Shown here: one piece after another, positions 34,754-44,636 of the stretch | Layout: each line of letters starts with the position of its first letter | How positions within the stretch are numbered: the first letter of the stretch is position 1 | Notes under the pieces: model-generated | What the model saw: the letters and a program-made list of their open reading frames with translations, nothing else | What the model was told of the DNA's origin: nothing | Databases searched by the model: none | Assembly (NCBI GenBank): GCA_029255685.2 | Contig: CM055315.2 | Span: forward strand, 30,819,501 to 30,883,500 | DNA length: 64,000 nt | Source of the DNA: Silene conica | Taxonomy: Eukaryota > Streptophyta > Magnoliopsida > Caryophyllales > Caryophyllaceae | Direction: 5' to 3' | Translations under genes and position numbers: made by a program

Positions 34754-36193
34754 TGATAAGGGTAAAGTCGTCACCCTAAATCAAAGTAATCCTTAGGATA
34801 CTACTAACTAATAGCTAGCGGTAAGAAAGGTATTGAATCCACAGGGAGGCGGTAATAAATTGTTTGCTAAAGTAAATAAGTCTTAAAGTAACAATTGGGT
34901 TGTTTTGATTGTTTTTGTTGTCTAACAAACTAATTGCGAAATAAGTAAATAAAGATGTAAACAAGTATTAGGAAAGATCTAGGGATCAAGTTCACATAGG
35001 CAATTATCCAGGGGAATGGGATTTAGCTAATTTAATTGGGCAAAATTATTATTTAAGATCATATGTCCGGTCGGTATTCATATAATCTTTAGATCTAAAC
35101 CTAACATGCGGTCGCTATAATTAGGTCAGCCTATTCAATTGTTGTGGCCTATCTCAGTCTTAGTCTACGGTCGAATCTAAGACTAATTTGCGAGACTAAT
35201 TAACTAATCTTGGCTAGTAATTAATTAATCAGGTTTAAAACAACAATAGAACAATAATAATAAGCAGTTTAACAATTAAACATCATTAAAGTTTGATTCC
35301 CCCTTCTAATTACCTAGATCCCTTTTCACCCTAGACAAATAAATTAGCTACGCATGGCTTGGGATCTAACTACAACAATATTGATTGAAAACATAATTAA
35401 TAAAGCAATAAACTAAGAACAAGAATAATTGAAGAACAATAAAGTAGAGATTATGATTAAATACCGTAAATAGGAGAACAAGATTCGAAGGCAAGTGCTA
35501 AATAATAATCTAGAGAGCTACTAGTAATAATTAGGGTTTTTAGAGTAATAAAAACGTATCTAACAATAGGCTACGAAGCCTTTATTTATAGTAAACTACT
35601 TAAACAATTTATGGAAACTCGGGGTAAATTAAAGCACTTGATCGAGCTCTCAAGGCACTCGTTCGAGCACTCAAGGCATTCGATCGAGCACTCAAGGCAC
35701 TCGATCGAGTGTTGGTGGCACTCGATCGAGTGCTCTAAGCGCATAATTTCTGCTTCGCGCACTGAACTTCAAACGGTCGCCATTTCTTCGTTACTTGTCC
35801 AAATCAAGTGATTTTCGTGGCGTTGGAAAGCTAAGAGAATGAGCTTTCACCTCCAGTTGGAATCATCTGATTATCATGTGTAGAACTCGAGATATGGCTC
35901 TCCAAAGTAGGTACTAGTTATATGGAGCTCTTCTTTGTGCTTGCCTTCGATAATCTCCTTAGCTCTTCCTTCCTAGATCCTCGTGCCATGCTACGTGTGT
36001 TCCTTCATGTTGGGTCCGCGGTGCTCCAATCCATCTTTTGCTCCATAAATGCATCAATCCTGCATTAAACACCGAAAGGCGGAAGTATCGACATTCTAAT
36101 ATAAATAGCATATAAATGACACAATTTAGCACAAGAATCATCTCAAAACAACTAAAGGGGAGGCATAAAAGTGTATAGGAATATGACTCATCA
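34754..36193 (-). repeat. 5' LTR of the Athila-type element
   Basis: 1,440 bp, about 1.5% different from its partner. The same ACTCGATCGAG box cluster lies at about 35634-35735. It adjoins the tRNA-Asp primer site. Confidence 0.93.
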
Positions 36194-36570
36194 GGAGGGA
36201 TTCAATTTTCATTGTTTGATACAATATATGGAAGGAGGAAATGGAAGGTGAGAGAAATAGGATAATTCAATTTTCCTCCACTAGACCAAACTATAATCTG
36301 TTCGTTGTTGACAAGATTTGGAAGAAAAAACTTTCTTTTGACTCTTATTTAAGAATGATATGATCAAATACTCCTCTAATATGACTTACTCCACCATCCT
36401 CCAACCCACTAAAATCACCTTCTTCCTCCATCCTCCTCCCTTTCCCTCTATTTTATTTTTGCTATCCAAACAACCTCTCTTCATTCACCTCCCTTTCCTT
36501 TCTTTCCCTTCCCCTTCACTTCATTCCCCTTTCCTTCTTTTTCCTCCCAATTTATTATCCAAACACACTC

Positions 36571-37130
36571 TTAATCAATCGTAAGTCATCTAAATAAATT
36601 GAAAAAATATTCTACATACTTTCAATTGTTCTTTTAATAATTTTTAATTTTTTTTTTAATATTTATATAAAAAATATATATACACATTGGATATAAACGG
36701 GGTTGTAATAACTAAAGCAATTGAAAGAAAAAACCGAGCATAACGTGAGTTAATTTGAGGTTGAGCTCCATTTTGAAAGAAAAAATGCGGAAAAGACACA
36801 TAAGCAAGCAAGTAGATGAAAGTAGGAGAGTCGATGATTACGCGTCGAAATCTAAACCAAGGCAGAGTATAGTGTGTTATCCACATACCTCTGAGTTACA
36901 GTGGCCCAAAGTTGTAGCAAGAGATATGGAGAAAGAAAATCTGAGATTGACCCACCAAAAATACATTATGACCAATAAAGGCCTTACAATTCAACATGTT
37001 TCTGTTCCCAATCTTATCTTCCAATCACAGTCTTATGTCCACTAAATCAAACATATGCCCTCCTTTAGTATTTGAATCCCATATCTCCTATTGATTTTCC
37101 ATTCATCTCTGATCTCTGAAGACATTAACA
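36571..37130 (+). promoter_or_regulatory. psaF upstream region
   Basis: About 560 bp between the MITE end and the psaF start. A CCAAT word is at 36972-36976 and a GATAAG (I-box-like, light-regulated genes) lies on the minus strand at 37013-37018. No convincing TATA box was seen. AACAATGTC is a good plant start context. These motif assignments are suggestive only. Confidence 0.4.
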
Positions 37131-37808
37131 ATGTCACTAACAATTCCAACAAACCTCTACAAACCAGTTGTTACCCAAATTTCCAAGAAACCAAAACAAT
37201 CATCCCTGATCCTTTGCCAACACAAAGTAGGTGAAGAGCAACAAAAGAAAAAAGTAAACAATGTTCAAACTCTGTCGGCCGCCTTAGCAATAACATCAGT
37301 GGTGCTATCATCGGGTGTGGTGGTTCCAGAGCAGGCAATGGCAGACATTGCAGGGTTGACACCATGCAAGGAATCAAAACAATTTGCAAAGCGAGAGAAA
37401 CAACAACTGAAGAAGCTGGAATCATCACTGAAACTGTATGCAGCGGACAGCGCACCAGCCCTAGCCATAAAGGCAACGATGGAGAAGACAAAGAAGCGTT
37501 TCGACAACTACGGGAAATACGGGCTGTTATGTGGAACAGATGGACTACCACACTTGATAGTGAGTGGAGACCAAAGGCACTGGGGAGAGTTCATAACACC
37601 AGGGGTATTGTTCTTGTATATTGCGGGTTGGATAGGGTGGGTTGGAAGGAGTTATTTGATTGCCATAAGGGATGAGAAGAAACCAACACAAAAGGAGATT
37701 ATTATTGATGTTCCTTTGGCTACAAGTCTTCTCTTTAGAGGTTTCAGTTGGCCTGTTGCTGCTTACAGAGAGTTTCTCAATGGTGACCTTATCGATCCCT
37801 CTGTTTAA
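37131..37808 (+). CDS. PSAF: photosystem I reaction centre subunit III precursor (PsaF)
   Basis: Single-exon gene of 225 residues. PsaF is the lumenal and membrane-anchored subunit of photosystem I that docks plastocyanin and, in plants, contacts the antenna. The first 71 residues are a two-part transit peptide: a basic Lys/Ser/Gln-rich stroma-targeting part, then a hydrophobic thylakoid-transfer part ending PEQAMA. The mature protein starts [10 protein letters not shown] (residue 72), is 154 residues long and has the conserved Cys79 and Cys134. A Lys-rich helix (about 80-123) is the plastocyanin-binding side. A membrane segment (about 153-177) contains [20 protein letters not shown]. The C-terminus [19 protein letters not shown] is typical. 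Nothing is missing; it looks functional. Both neighbours are transposons. Confidence 0.98.
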   Translation: MSLTIPTNLYKPVVTQISKKPKQSSLILCQHKVGEEQQKKKVNNVQTLSAALAITSVVLSSGVVVPEQAMADIAGLTPCKESKQFAKREKQQLKKLESSLKLYAADSAPALAIKATMEKTKKRFDNYGKYGLLCGTDGLPHLIVSGDQRHWGEFITPGVLFLYIAGWIGWVGRSYLIAIRDEKKPTQKEIIIDVPLATSLLFRGFSWPVAAYREFLNGDLIDPSV

Positions 37809-38556
37809 CTTTATATTTCCTTTCTTTTCTATCATCTTTCCTTTTTCAATATGGATCAATGGCTTTGTATAAAACGTTATTCGATGGATACATTCATTGC
37901 TCATTTTTCTTAATTACCTTCTTCTCCCAATTTTTTCTTTTTCTTTTTCTTTTATGATTTAACTATTAATACCTTCATTAGGCCCTGTTCTTTTGGATTT
38001 CAAGTCACTTAAGTTAAGTTCACTTCAGATCCTATAAGTTCAGTTCAGTTCAGTTCCTATAAGTTCAGTTCAGTTCCTATAAGTTCAGTTCAGTTCAGAT
38101 CCTATAAGTTCAGTTCAGTTCAGTTCCTATAAGTTCAGTTCAGTTCCTATAAGTTCAGTTCAGTTCAGTTCAGTTCCTATAAGTTCAGTTCAGTTCAGTT
38201 CAGTTCAGTTCCTATAAGTTCAGTTCAGTTCATATAAACTCAATTAAGAAAAATTATATACGTAATATTATTTTTAACAACCGATACAAATATTTCGCTT
38301 TATTATTCGATACACGTCATCTATAAAAAAAACAATTCATTAATAATTTACCCGTCTTTTCTCTCTAGTTAATGACAAACTATCATCCTCATCAATGCCA
38401 AAAAAACAACAACTCATCGTACGACGTCCTCACCCTCACCAATTATCACTCTCCCATTAATCAGTTTCTTCATCACCATTGTTAGAGAAAATAAATGGTT
38501 AGAGAAAATTGTAATAGTGAATTATTTTTATCGTAATGTAATTGTAGTATAATGTA

Positions 38557-39411
38557 GAGTTTTTTGTCAGATAGCACCTAATATTTACACTGTTTGTAGA
38601 AATAGTACCTAAAGTTATTTTTTTTGCCCAACAACACCTAACATTTTCTGTTTTTTGTCTAATAACACCAAAGTCGATTTTCCGTCAAAAAAAGTCGAGA
38701 TTCCGTCTTGACTAACGGTGAAATTGATTTGACTTTATTTCTTCATTCTTTCTTTTCCACTGAGTGTTGCGTTGTTAAAGTAACTGACAATAAATCTTAT
38801 TCTTAACTGAGTTATTTTCATTCAACAAGTCAATCCACTTAAAAAAACAACAACCACGCAAACACGTCTCTACATTGTAAAACTTGCAGGCCATGAATCT
38901 CCTACCCGGATTTTGATGTATCCATGATGTTTTCTCAGCTACTGGAATGCCACAATTGTATCTCACCCGCTTTGTTGAGTTTGAGGATGAGCTTGAAGAA
39001 GACATTGGGTTGAAAGGATGGTGGGGGAAAAGGAGAAAACTGGACAAAGTAAGCCCAACTTGAAGTTTTAATTTGAAAATTGAGGAATTAAATAACTAAG
39101 GAGGAGATTACATAAGGATTTAATTGGGGAAAATTAAGTTTAATTGAAGGAAATTAAATTAGCAAAATAGAAAATTGGGTTTAGAAAATGATGATGAAGA
39201 GGGTAATGAAAAGCATCAGGGGAAAAGAAAGAAGCGTCAAATCAATTTTACCGTTAGTCAAGACGGAATCTTTACTTTTTTTGACGGAAACTGATTTTGG
39301 TGTTATTAGACAAAAAACAGAAAATGTTAGATGTTGTTGGGCAAAAAAAATAACTTTAGGTACTATTTCTACAGACAGGGTAAATGTTAGGTGTTATCTG
39401 ACAAAAAATTC
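38557..39411. mobile_element. Mutator-like element with long inverted repeats
   Basis: Long terminal inverted repeats of about 190 bp, starting GAGTTTTTTGTCAGATAGCA on the left and ending with the near complement on the right. A perfect 9 bp target duplication TATAATGTA (38548-38556 and 39412-39420) is the Mutator hallmark. The interior carries a GRF zinc-finger ORF on the minus strand and no transposase, so it is non-autonomous and Pack-MULE-like. Confidence 0.88.
38775..39047 (-). CDS. small GRF-type zinc-finger protein inside a Mutator-like element
   Basis: A 90-residue frame with a Ser-rich start, then NCGIPVAEKTSWIHQNPGRR, FMACKFYN, and CCFFKWID. That is the GRF zinc-finger pattern (C..CG, TSW..NPGRRF..C, C..F.W.D) found in some DNA repair and topoisomerase proteins. 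In plants it occurs in many small transposon-linked ORFs. The tail is short and unrelated. It may be a captured gene piece or a gene typical of this Mutator family; no evidence here that it is expressed. Confidence 0.65.
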   Translation of the reverse strand: MSSFLLFPHHPFNPMSSSSSSSNSTKRVRYNCGIPVAEKTSWIHQNPGRRFMACKFYNVETCLRGCCFFKWIDLLNENNSVKNKIYCQLL

Positions 39412-39511
39412 TATAATGTATGAGCTATTAACAAGCCATTATATATAAAGTTGAAAATATTTTAAACTACCTTGTCTTTTAGACTAATTTTTTATCAATG
39501 CCATCTATTAG

Positions 39512-39606
<95 letters not shown>
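39512..39606. repeat. (TAA)n microsatellite, about 95 bp
   Basis: About 31 uninterrupted TAA units. AATGCCATCT occurs on both sides (39497-39506 and 39604-39613), so the run may itself be the remains of a retroinserted tail. Confidence 0.9.
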
Positions 39607-39607
<1 letters not shown>

Positions 39608-39828
39608 CCATCTCGTCTTTGGGAGAGCTAGATGTGGGGGCCGTTACTTTGCTCAAGCGGATTCAGAAATTCTCTGTATCTCAGGATGCCGGGGCTCGTG
39701 CTGCCGCTTATATTTTTTCTAGACTTAGCTTTGCTATTGTTAAGGGAGTGGGTGCCCAACTTGTTTCTCGGGTGCCCACTAATTTCTTGTAAACTTTGTT
39801 TTTCTAATCTATAATAGTCTCCCGGTTG
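39607..39828 (+). mobile_element. LINE 3' end, 5'-truncated
   Basis: Codes for SSLGELDVGAVTLLKRIQKF, AAYIFSRLSFAIVKGVGAQL and VSRVPTNFL, ending in a stop. This matches the C-terminus of a plant LINE-type reverse transcriptase protein as I recall it. After the stop come a short 3' UTR and a (TAA)n/(CAA)n tail to about 39899. Only about 220 bp remain of a multi-kilobase element. Confidence 0.6.
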
Positions 39829-39899
39829 TTATAATAATAATAATAACAACAACAACAACAACAACAATAATAACAATAATAATAATAATAATAATAATA
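39829..39899. repeat. TAA/CAA tail of the LINE fragment
   Basis: Triplet repeat following the LINE 3' UTR, mixed TAA and CAA units. Confidence 0.8.
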
Positions 39900-40216
39900 G
39901 TTAACTTAAATTAAAATAAAGTTAATTAAGTTCGGATTTTATAAGTTTAGTTCAGATCTTATAAGTTAAGTTCAGTTCAGATCCTATAAGTTCAGTTCAG
40001 TTCCTATAAGTTCAGTTCAGTTCAGTTCAGTTCCTATAAGTTCAGTTCAGTTCAGTTCCTATAAGTTCAGTTAAGTTCAGTTCCTATAAGTTCAGTTCAG
40101 TTCCTATAAGTTCAGTTCAGTTCCTATAAGTTCAGTTCAGTTCAGTTCAGATCCTATAAGTTCAGTTCAGTTCCGTTCAGTTCAGTTAAGTTTCAGTCCA
40201 AAAGAACAGGGCCTTA

Positions 40217-41265
40217 GTCTGCCACTCTGGCTATTGAGGAATTTCACCTATCAGGCTATCATTATTTATAGTTGGAGGTCAATCATATTTAGACGTCATA
40301 GATGAGCGTATTTTTAGATTAGGAGATGTATAAAAGATGGTAGGGGTCTTCATATTTAGATGACCCCAACTTTATTTCAGACCCTACTATCTTGAGATCT
40401 AAAGACGGGTCAATTTAATTCATATTGCTATAGTTGAACCCGGTAGCATGGACAAGTGGATTACGACTTACGAGTCATTAAATAAACGCAATTACTTTTT
40501 CACATATGGATTTTACTCTTTCATATATATTTTTTCATTAAATTTCCATATCATACCATTTTTCACAATTGATAGACGATATCTCTTCCCGGATTAACGT
40601 AGAAAAAAAGAATCATCACTTCACGTAAAACAAGAATCATCCCCCGAATTTATGAAACTAATTGAATTGAATGTAATTTCAATTCAACATCTCGAATATA
40701 ATGCAATTTATTGGATTTCTCAAGTGCTCGACGAATCCAAATCCAATTAAAAAGAAATTGTCGACTCTATCTCTAGAACCCCTGAGATAGGGAATCTGCT
40801 CTCGATCTTGTTGCAACAAAAGCAAGAGGAAATGTCCTCCCACCCTACATAGCAAGGGGTTTCTCACTTTTTTTTATTGAAAACATAATTGTAGGACCCT
40901 ATGGTATACTCATCTCTTTTATCTCATATTTTTTATTTAATTGATTAGGTTGTATAATTAGAGGAGGGTATTTTTGATTTTTGAATATATGAACATACAT
41001 GAACAGAGTGAGGGAGAGTGTGAGATAGGGAGGGGGAGTGCAGGGCATGGTGAGGAATGTTGAGATCGGCTGACATGAGGTTGGTCGGCGATTGACCGGA
41101 GATGGTGAATGAAGGTGTTATTGGTGACTCGGTGGTGAAGGGAGATAAAGAAGGACAAAAAAATCTATTAGGTGGGAAACGGAAAAAATGACAAAGGTAA
41201 TATTGTAAAAGACGTATGTAAAACGGTAAAATTCGTATGTGAAAAAATACGACCCTAAATAAATA
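40217..41265. other. unassigned intergenic DNA
   Basis: No supported gene. A short GC-richer part at about 40680-40865 looks different from its surroundings; I could not match it to a known plastid or mitochondrial gene. The open frame on the minus strand near 40945-41331 has no recognisable domain. Confidence 0.4.
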
Positions 41266-41438
41266 ATGTATTCTTGTTCTTATAATATTATTAATAGTAC
41301 CTAGTGCATTTAATGTTACACTAGACATCATAACCTACAATATGCATGATGTATTCTTATTCTTATAATATTATTAATAGTACTTAATGCATTTATTGTT
41401 ACACTAGACATCATAAGTCATAACCTACAATATGCATG
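41266..41438. repeat. tandem duplication, two units of about 83-90 bp
   Basis: Both units start ATGTATTCTT and end CCTACAATATGCATG (41266-41348, 41349-41438). They differ by a few substitutions and one small insertion. No coding. Confidence 0.85.
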
Positions 41439-41461
41439 TTTACCTTATCATACCACGTTAA

Positions 41462-41683
41462 GGTCCTGTTCTTTTCGGTTAAAACAAGCTGAATTGAATA
41501 AATTGGAGTAAAGCTTAATTGAACTAAATTGAGTGAAACTGAGGTGGAGTGAATTTAGTTGAATTAAAAGTTACTTTGTGAAGAAATTAATTGAAAATAA
41601 TTGATTGAACGTAAATAAAACATAACGGAATATAACCAACAAAAATTGAAAGGAGCTGAAATTAAGCCAGAAAGAACATGACC
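41462..41683. mobile_element. PIF/Harbinger-like (Tourist) MITE, 222 bp
   Basis: Inverted ends GGTCCTGTTCTTT and AAAGAACATGACC with TAA on both sides (41459-41461, 41684-41686). The ends resemble those of the larger element at 37981-40213, so the two may share a transposase source. Confidence 0.75.
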
Positions 41684-41686
41684 TAA

Positions 41687-42212
41687 GTCTTATCCCAATG
41701 TTTTAATGAGTCAAGTAGTTCCATTTGGTTAGATAAGACAAAACATGAGAAATTTCAAATGACTTGTTTTTTCCTACTCAAATAGGTAATACTTTTTTTT
41801 TTTTTTTAGGTAATACTTAACCGGTCGTAAGTTTGTGATGAGAATTTATGGTCATACTATGCGGTTTATCACCCTTTTCTCATTTCATTTAACCTAAAGT
41901 ATTATTTAACAGAAGTTACCTCTTGCTCAATTTGATCATTCTCTATTTTCATTTTCATTCCCCATTTAATTGATATAAAAATTAAATATTGTACCCAATA
42001 TTTAAAGAAGAATAGTGTGTGAATGTGCTCATATTTACAAATTTATGTCTCGTTAATATTTACATTTAGCAACATGTTCACCAAAATTTTCAATATGTTA
42101 AAACTTCAATTGGCTAAGTAATCATTTCACTTTACTAATATGTTAAAGGGTCTATAAGTTACACTTAATAAAAAATGGTCACTGGTAGTTGTAAAATGTC
42201 ACTTATTATATT
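41687..42212. other. unassigned AT-rich DNA
   Basis: No gene, repeat or element end recognised. Confidence 0.4.
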
Positions 42213-44100
42213 TGTAATACCCCATAATCCTCTTTGTTTGTAGATAGAGTCTTTATGTAAAATTCGGATCATGGGTGTGTCACAATCTAAGCAAATATAC
42301 TAGTAGTACCTAAAACATGTAATAAAATAGGTGGATGTCTAAGTGCAAATAAAATGGCAAAGGATAAAATCCGATTACAGCCAAATTTAAAGTTTGCGGA
42401 AGCGAAATAAAGTTCAACGATCCAAAAGTAAAGATAAAGTCTCTGAGTATATGTCTTTAATGAAAACAATTAAGCGCTCTCTCCTTTGCATCCTACGTCT
42501 AATTCCCACGAGCACCTGTCACACGATCTGCTCACACAATTCGTGATCACCGCAGGTCCAAGCAAGGACAAAACAAATAAAAGGGTCAACAATAATATTG
42601 AGTAAGGTAAACAATCCGAATGAAGAATAAACGGAATATGAAACCATAACTTAAAACACATTTTAAAAATAATGCGTAACAAAAGTGTTTCGAAATATTG
42701 AAAACGGAGTATAACAATTGTCACTGTTAATTGAAGGGGAACAAATAATTTCAAATGATTAAGAACAATATAAGTGTTCAAAAGATTCAAGTCCATATCC
42801 AACCTTTCAAGATAATTCCAATCCAAAGAAAACATTTCTTTCCAACAATTTCCAACGTCGGTATATACTTGGATAGAGGCGTATGAAGAGGGTTCATTCG
42901 CCCTAAACCGGATAAGACGAGGTTCACCAGATCATGTACTTAAATGTCCTACAATCCCGAGTGTCCACACCCCTCTATGGGTCAACCCCAAAGAGGAAGA
43001 TAAGAGGACGGGGTCTCGATCAACTAACCCCCATCAAAAGCTCTGTAAAGGAAGTCCCTTATTATGGAACAACCTACCCCTCTACCAAAACCGTTTCAAA
43101 CCAATATGAGAATCCATTTCCAAATAACCAAACTATTTCCTTCAAATTTGATAACTCATCATAAGCTTGTAGAAAAGCAAAACGGTTTTGGTTCCCAAAA
43201 ATTTTTAAAATCATAAAGCACTTTTTTCCATATTAAATACAATCTCGTTTAAAGAGATCAAAACAAACCACTTGTCATAAGTTATGCAGCATATATTTAA
43301 AATGATAAGCGTTTCCCTTACCTTACGAGCGGTTAATGGTTAGAGAGCCTTTTCTACGAATCCCGACTCTAAAATATATATTTAAAAGGGTTATTTCATG
43401 GGAATAATCCAACCTATGTCCCATCTTCTCATATTAATCCATACTAACGATTAACTAAGAAAAATCCAACCTATAACCTCATTTATCTTTCATTGAACTT
43501 TGACTATTTTTAAACTCTTATTATCGGTAGGTTAGCACGTCACCTTCACTTACTTTTTGTCCAGGAATAAGGGAAAACAAAAAGTAAGTCAAGGTGATGT
43601 GCTTGCTTACCGAAAATAAGAGTTCAAAAATAGACAAAGTTCAATGAAAGATAATTGAGGTCATAGGTTGGATTTTTCCCAGTTAAACGTTAGTAGGGAT
43701 TAATATGAGAAAATGAGGTATAGGTTGGATGATTCCTATGAAATAACCTTATTTAAAATGATAATTACTTATGTGTTCGATCATTACATAACTACTTGTC
43801 ATAAGTTATGCAACATTTTCTAATCTTCTCGGTTTTACAAATTTCAAACAGAAACTTCAAATCGACATATCTCTTTAGTTACTTAACGTTTTAAGGTGAG
43901 ACCAGTGGGGTTTGGTTCCTTATTGAGTCCTCTAACTTTAATATCTACGTGGTCAGAGTCTAAAAACGTTTCTAAAGGGTCAAAATTTACAGTTTAATAA
44001 AGTTTGTCCAAAGATGAGTCTTAAAAAGTTATCGGGTGGGAAGAGGTCTTAGCAAAATAAAAGTGATCGAAACGAAAGCCTAATATACTTTAATTTCTTT
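42213..44100 (-). mobile_element. Tekay-type Ty3 LTR piece
   Basis: Left boundary TGTAATACCCCATAATCC looks like the minus-strand end of a Tekay-type LTR. The order of words such as GTGATCACCGCAGGTCC and GGGTCAACAA.ATTGAGTA parallels the LTR at 17034-19203 (GTGATCACGAATACAC, GGTTGAGTA). The other LTR end was not found and Athila-like sequence begins near 44.1 kb. Fossil fragment with a foldback element inside. Confidence 0.5.
43388..43749. mobile_element. foldback Mutator-like MITE, 362 bp
   Basis: Nearly the whole length is an inverted repeat: left GGGTTATTTCATGGGAAT, right complement ATTCCTATGAAATAACCT, arms of about 165 bp. TATTTAAAA flanks both sides (43379-43387, 43750-43758), a 9 bp duplication typical of Mutator. 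No coding. Confidence 0.82.
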
Positions 44101-44153
44101 ATTATTTTTTTAATTATAAAGTCATTACCCCCACCCCTGCATCATCATCTTCA

Positions 44154-44636
44154 TTGGGTTTTAAAGCCCACTTCAATTTACCTCCACTTTTTGAGGTACC
44201 TCCGGTCGCAGACCGAGGGTACCGTGACCCTCTAATTTTTGAGCTTTTCATGGCACAGTTAGTTCTTCAGCGAGATATTGCTTTAGTCAGCTTCACTGAG
44301 TACGACGCGAGGATGCGCACCGGCACCTTCCATCCTCCTAGTGGCCCACACCCCTCTTTCTACCGATACCCAGATGGTGGGTACCCACAGTCCTCACCCG
44401 TGGAACCTTTGGAGACACCGGTACAGAGAGAGGTGAGGCGACGTGCGGAGGAGACCGTTCAGAGAGCTAGTGCCAGAGGAGGGGATGAGGCTGAAGAGAG
44501 CTCAGAGGCTGAGGAGGGGAGTGGGAGTGAGGATGACAGTGGCAATGGTAATGAGAGTGGTAGTGGTGATGGGAGTGGTAGTGCTGAGGATGGGAGTTCA
44601 GAGGGAGAGGATGAGGCTGAGGAGAGTGATGCCTAG
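44154..44636 (+). CDS. unrecognised acidic protein region in an Athila-like element
   Basis: A 160-residue frame with a proline-rich first half (FHPPSGPHPSFYRYPDGGYP) and a strongly acidic Ser/Gly/Glu tail. I do not recognise a domain. Its place between coding and purine tract fits the last ORF of Athila-type elements, sometimes called env-like, but nothing in the sequence proves an envelope role. Confidence 0.4.
   Translation: MGFKAHFNLPPLFEVPPVADRGYRDPLIFELFMAQLVLQRDIALVSFTEYDARMRTGTFHPPSGPHPSFYRYPDGGYPQSSPVEPLETPVQREVRRRAEETVQRASARGGDEAEESSEAEEGSGSEDDSGNGNESGSGDGSGSAEDGSSEGEDEAEESDA

Larger units (their letters stand above)
28249..36193 (-). mobile_element. Athila-type Ty3/gypsy element with gag and protease only (TR-GAG-like)
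   Basis: Complete by structure. LTRs of 1,440 bp (28249-29688 and 34754-36193) start TGATGAGTCA on the minus strand and end CCCTTATCA. The target duplication is GGAGG (28244-28248 and 36194-36198). The primer site at 34733-34749 matches the 3' end of plant tRNA-Asp, and a purine tract GGTTTGGGGGAGTT adjoins the 3' LTR. Inside, I recognise gag and aspartic protease and nothing of reverse transcriptase, RNase H or integrase. It is 7.9 kb, so it is a non-autonomous Athila derivative. I counted about 22 differences between the LTRs (about 1.5%), which makes it fairly young. Internal parts carry about one or two breaks. Confidence 0.92.
28205..36570. mobile_element. MITE split in two by the Athila-type insertion
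   Basis: Left part 28205-28248 starts GGGTGTGTTTGGAT; right part 36199-36570 ends ATCCAAACACACTC. These are 14 bp inverted repeats with one mismatch. Both parts share GGGAAGGGG/CCCCTTCCC-type interior. The Athila element and its GGAGG target duplication lie between them. Without it the MITE is about 415 bp. Family not settled. Confidence 0.65.
37981..40213. mobile_element. PIF/Harbinger-like non-autonomous element with subterminal arrays
   Basis: Inverted ends GGCCCTGTTCTTTTGGA and TCCAAAAGAACAGGGCC with TTA duplicated on both sides (37978-37980 and 40214-40216), the PIF/Harbinger signature. Both subterminal regions (about 38022-38230 and 39940-40190) are arrays of TTCAGTTCCTATAAG-type units. 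Unusually, these run in the same direction at both ends. No transposase. A Mutator-like element and a LINE tail lie inside, so the element was smaller originally. Confidence 0.82.

Noticed and set aside
39472-39792. 106-residue poly-Asn protein
   Set aside because: The Asn run is a TAA microsatellite read in one frame, joined to a LINE tail.
40680-40865. plastid or mitochondrial DNA insertion
   Set aside because: Composition differs from neighbours, but I could not match it to any organelle gene or tRNA.
40945-41331. 128-residue minus-strand frame
   Set aside because: No recognisable domain, low-complexity Ser/Pro/His composition, overlaps a tandem repeat.
42934-43164. 76-residue plus-strand frame
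   Set aside because: Lies in a Tekay-type LTR piece and shows no domain.
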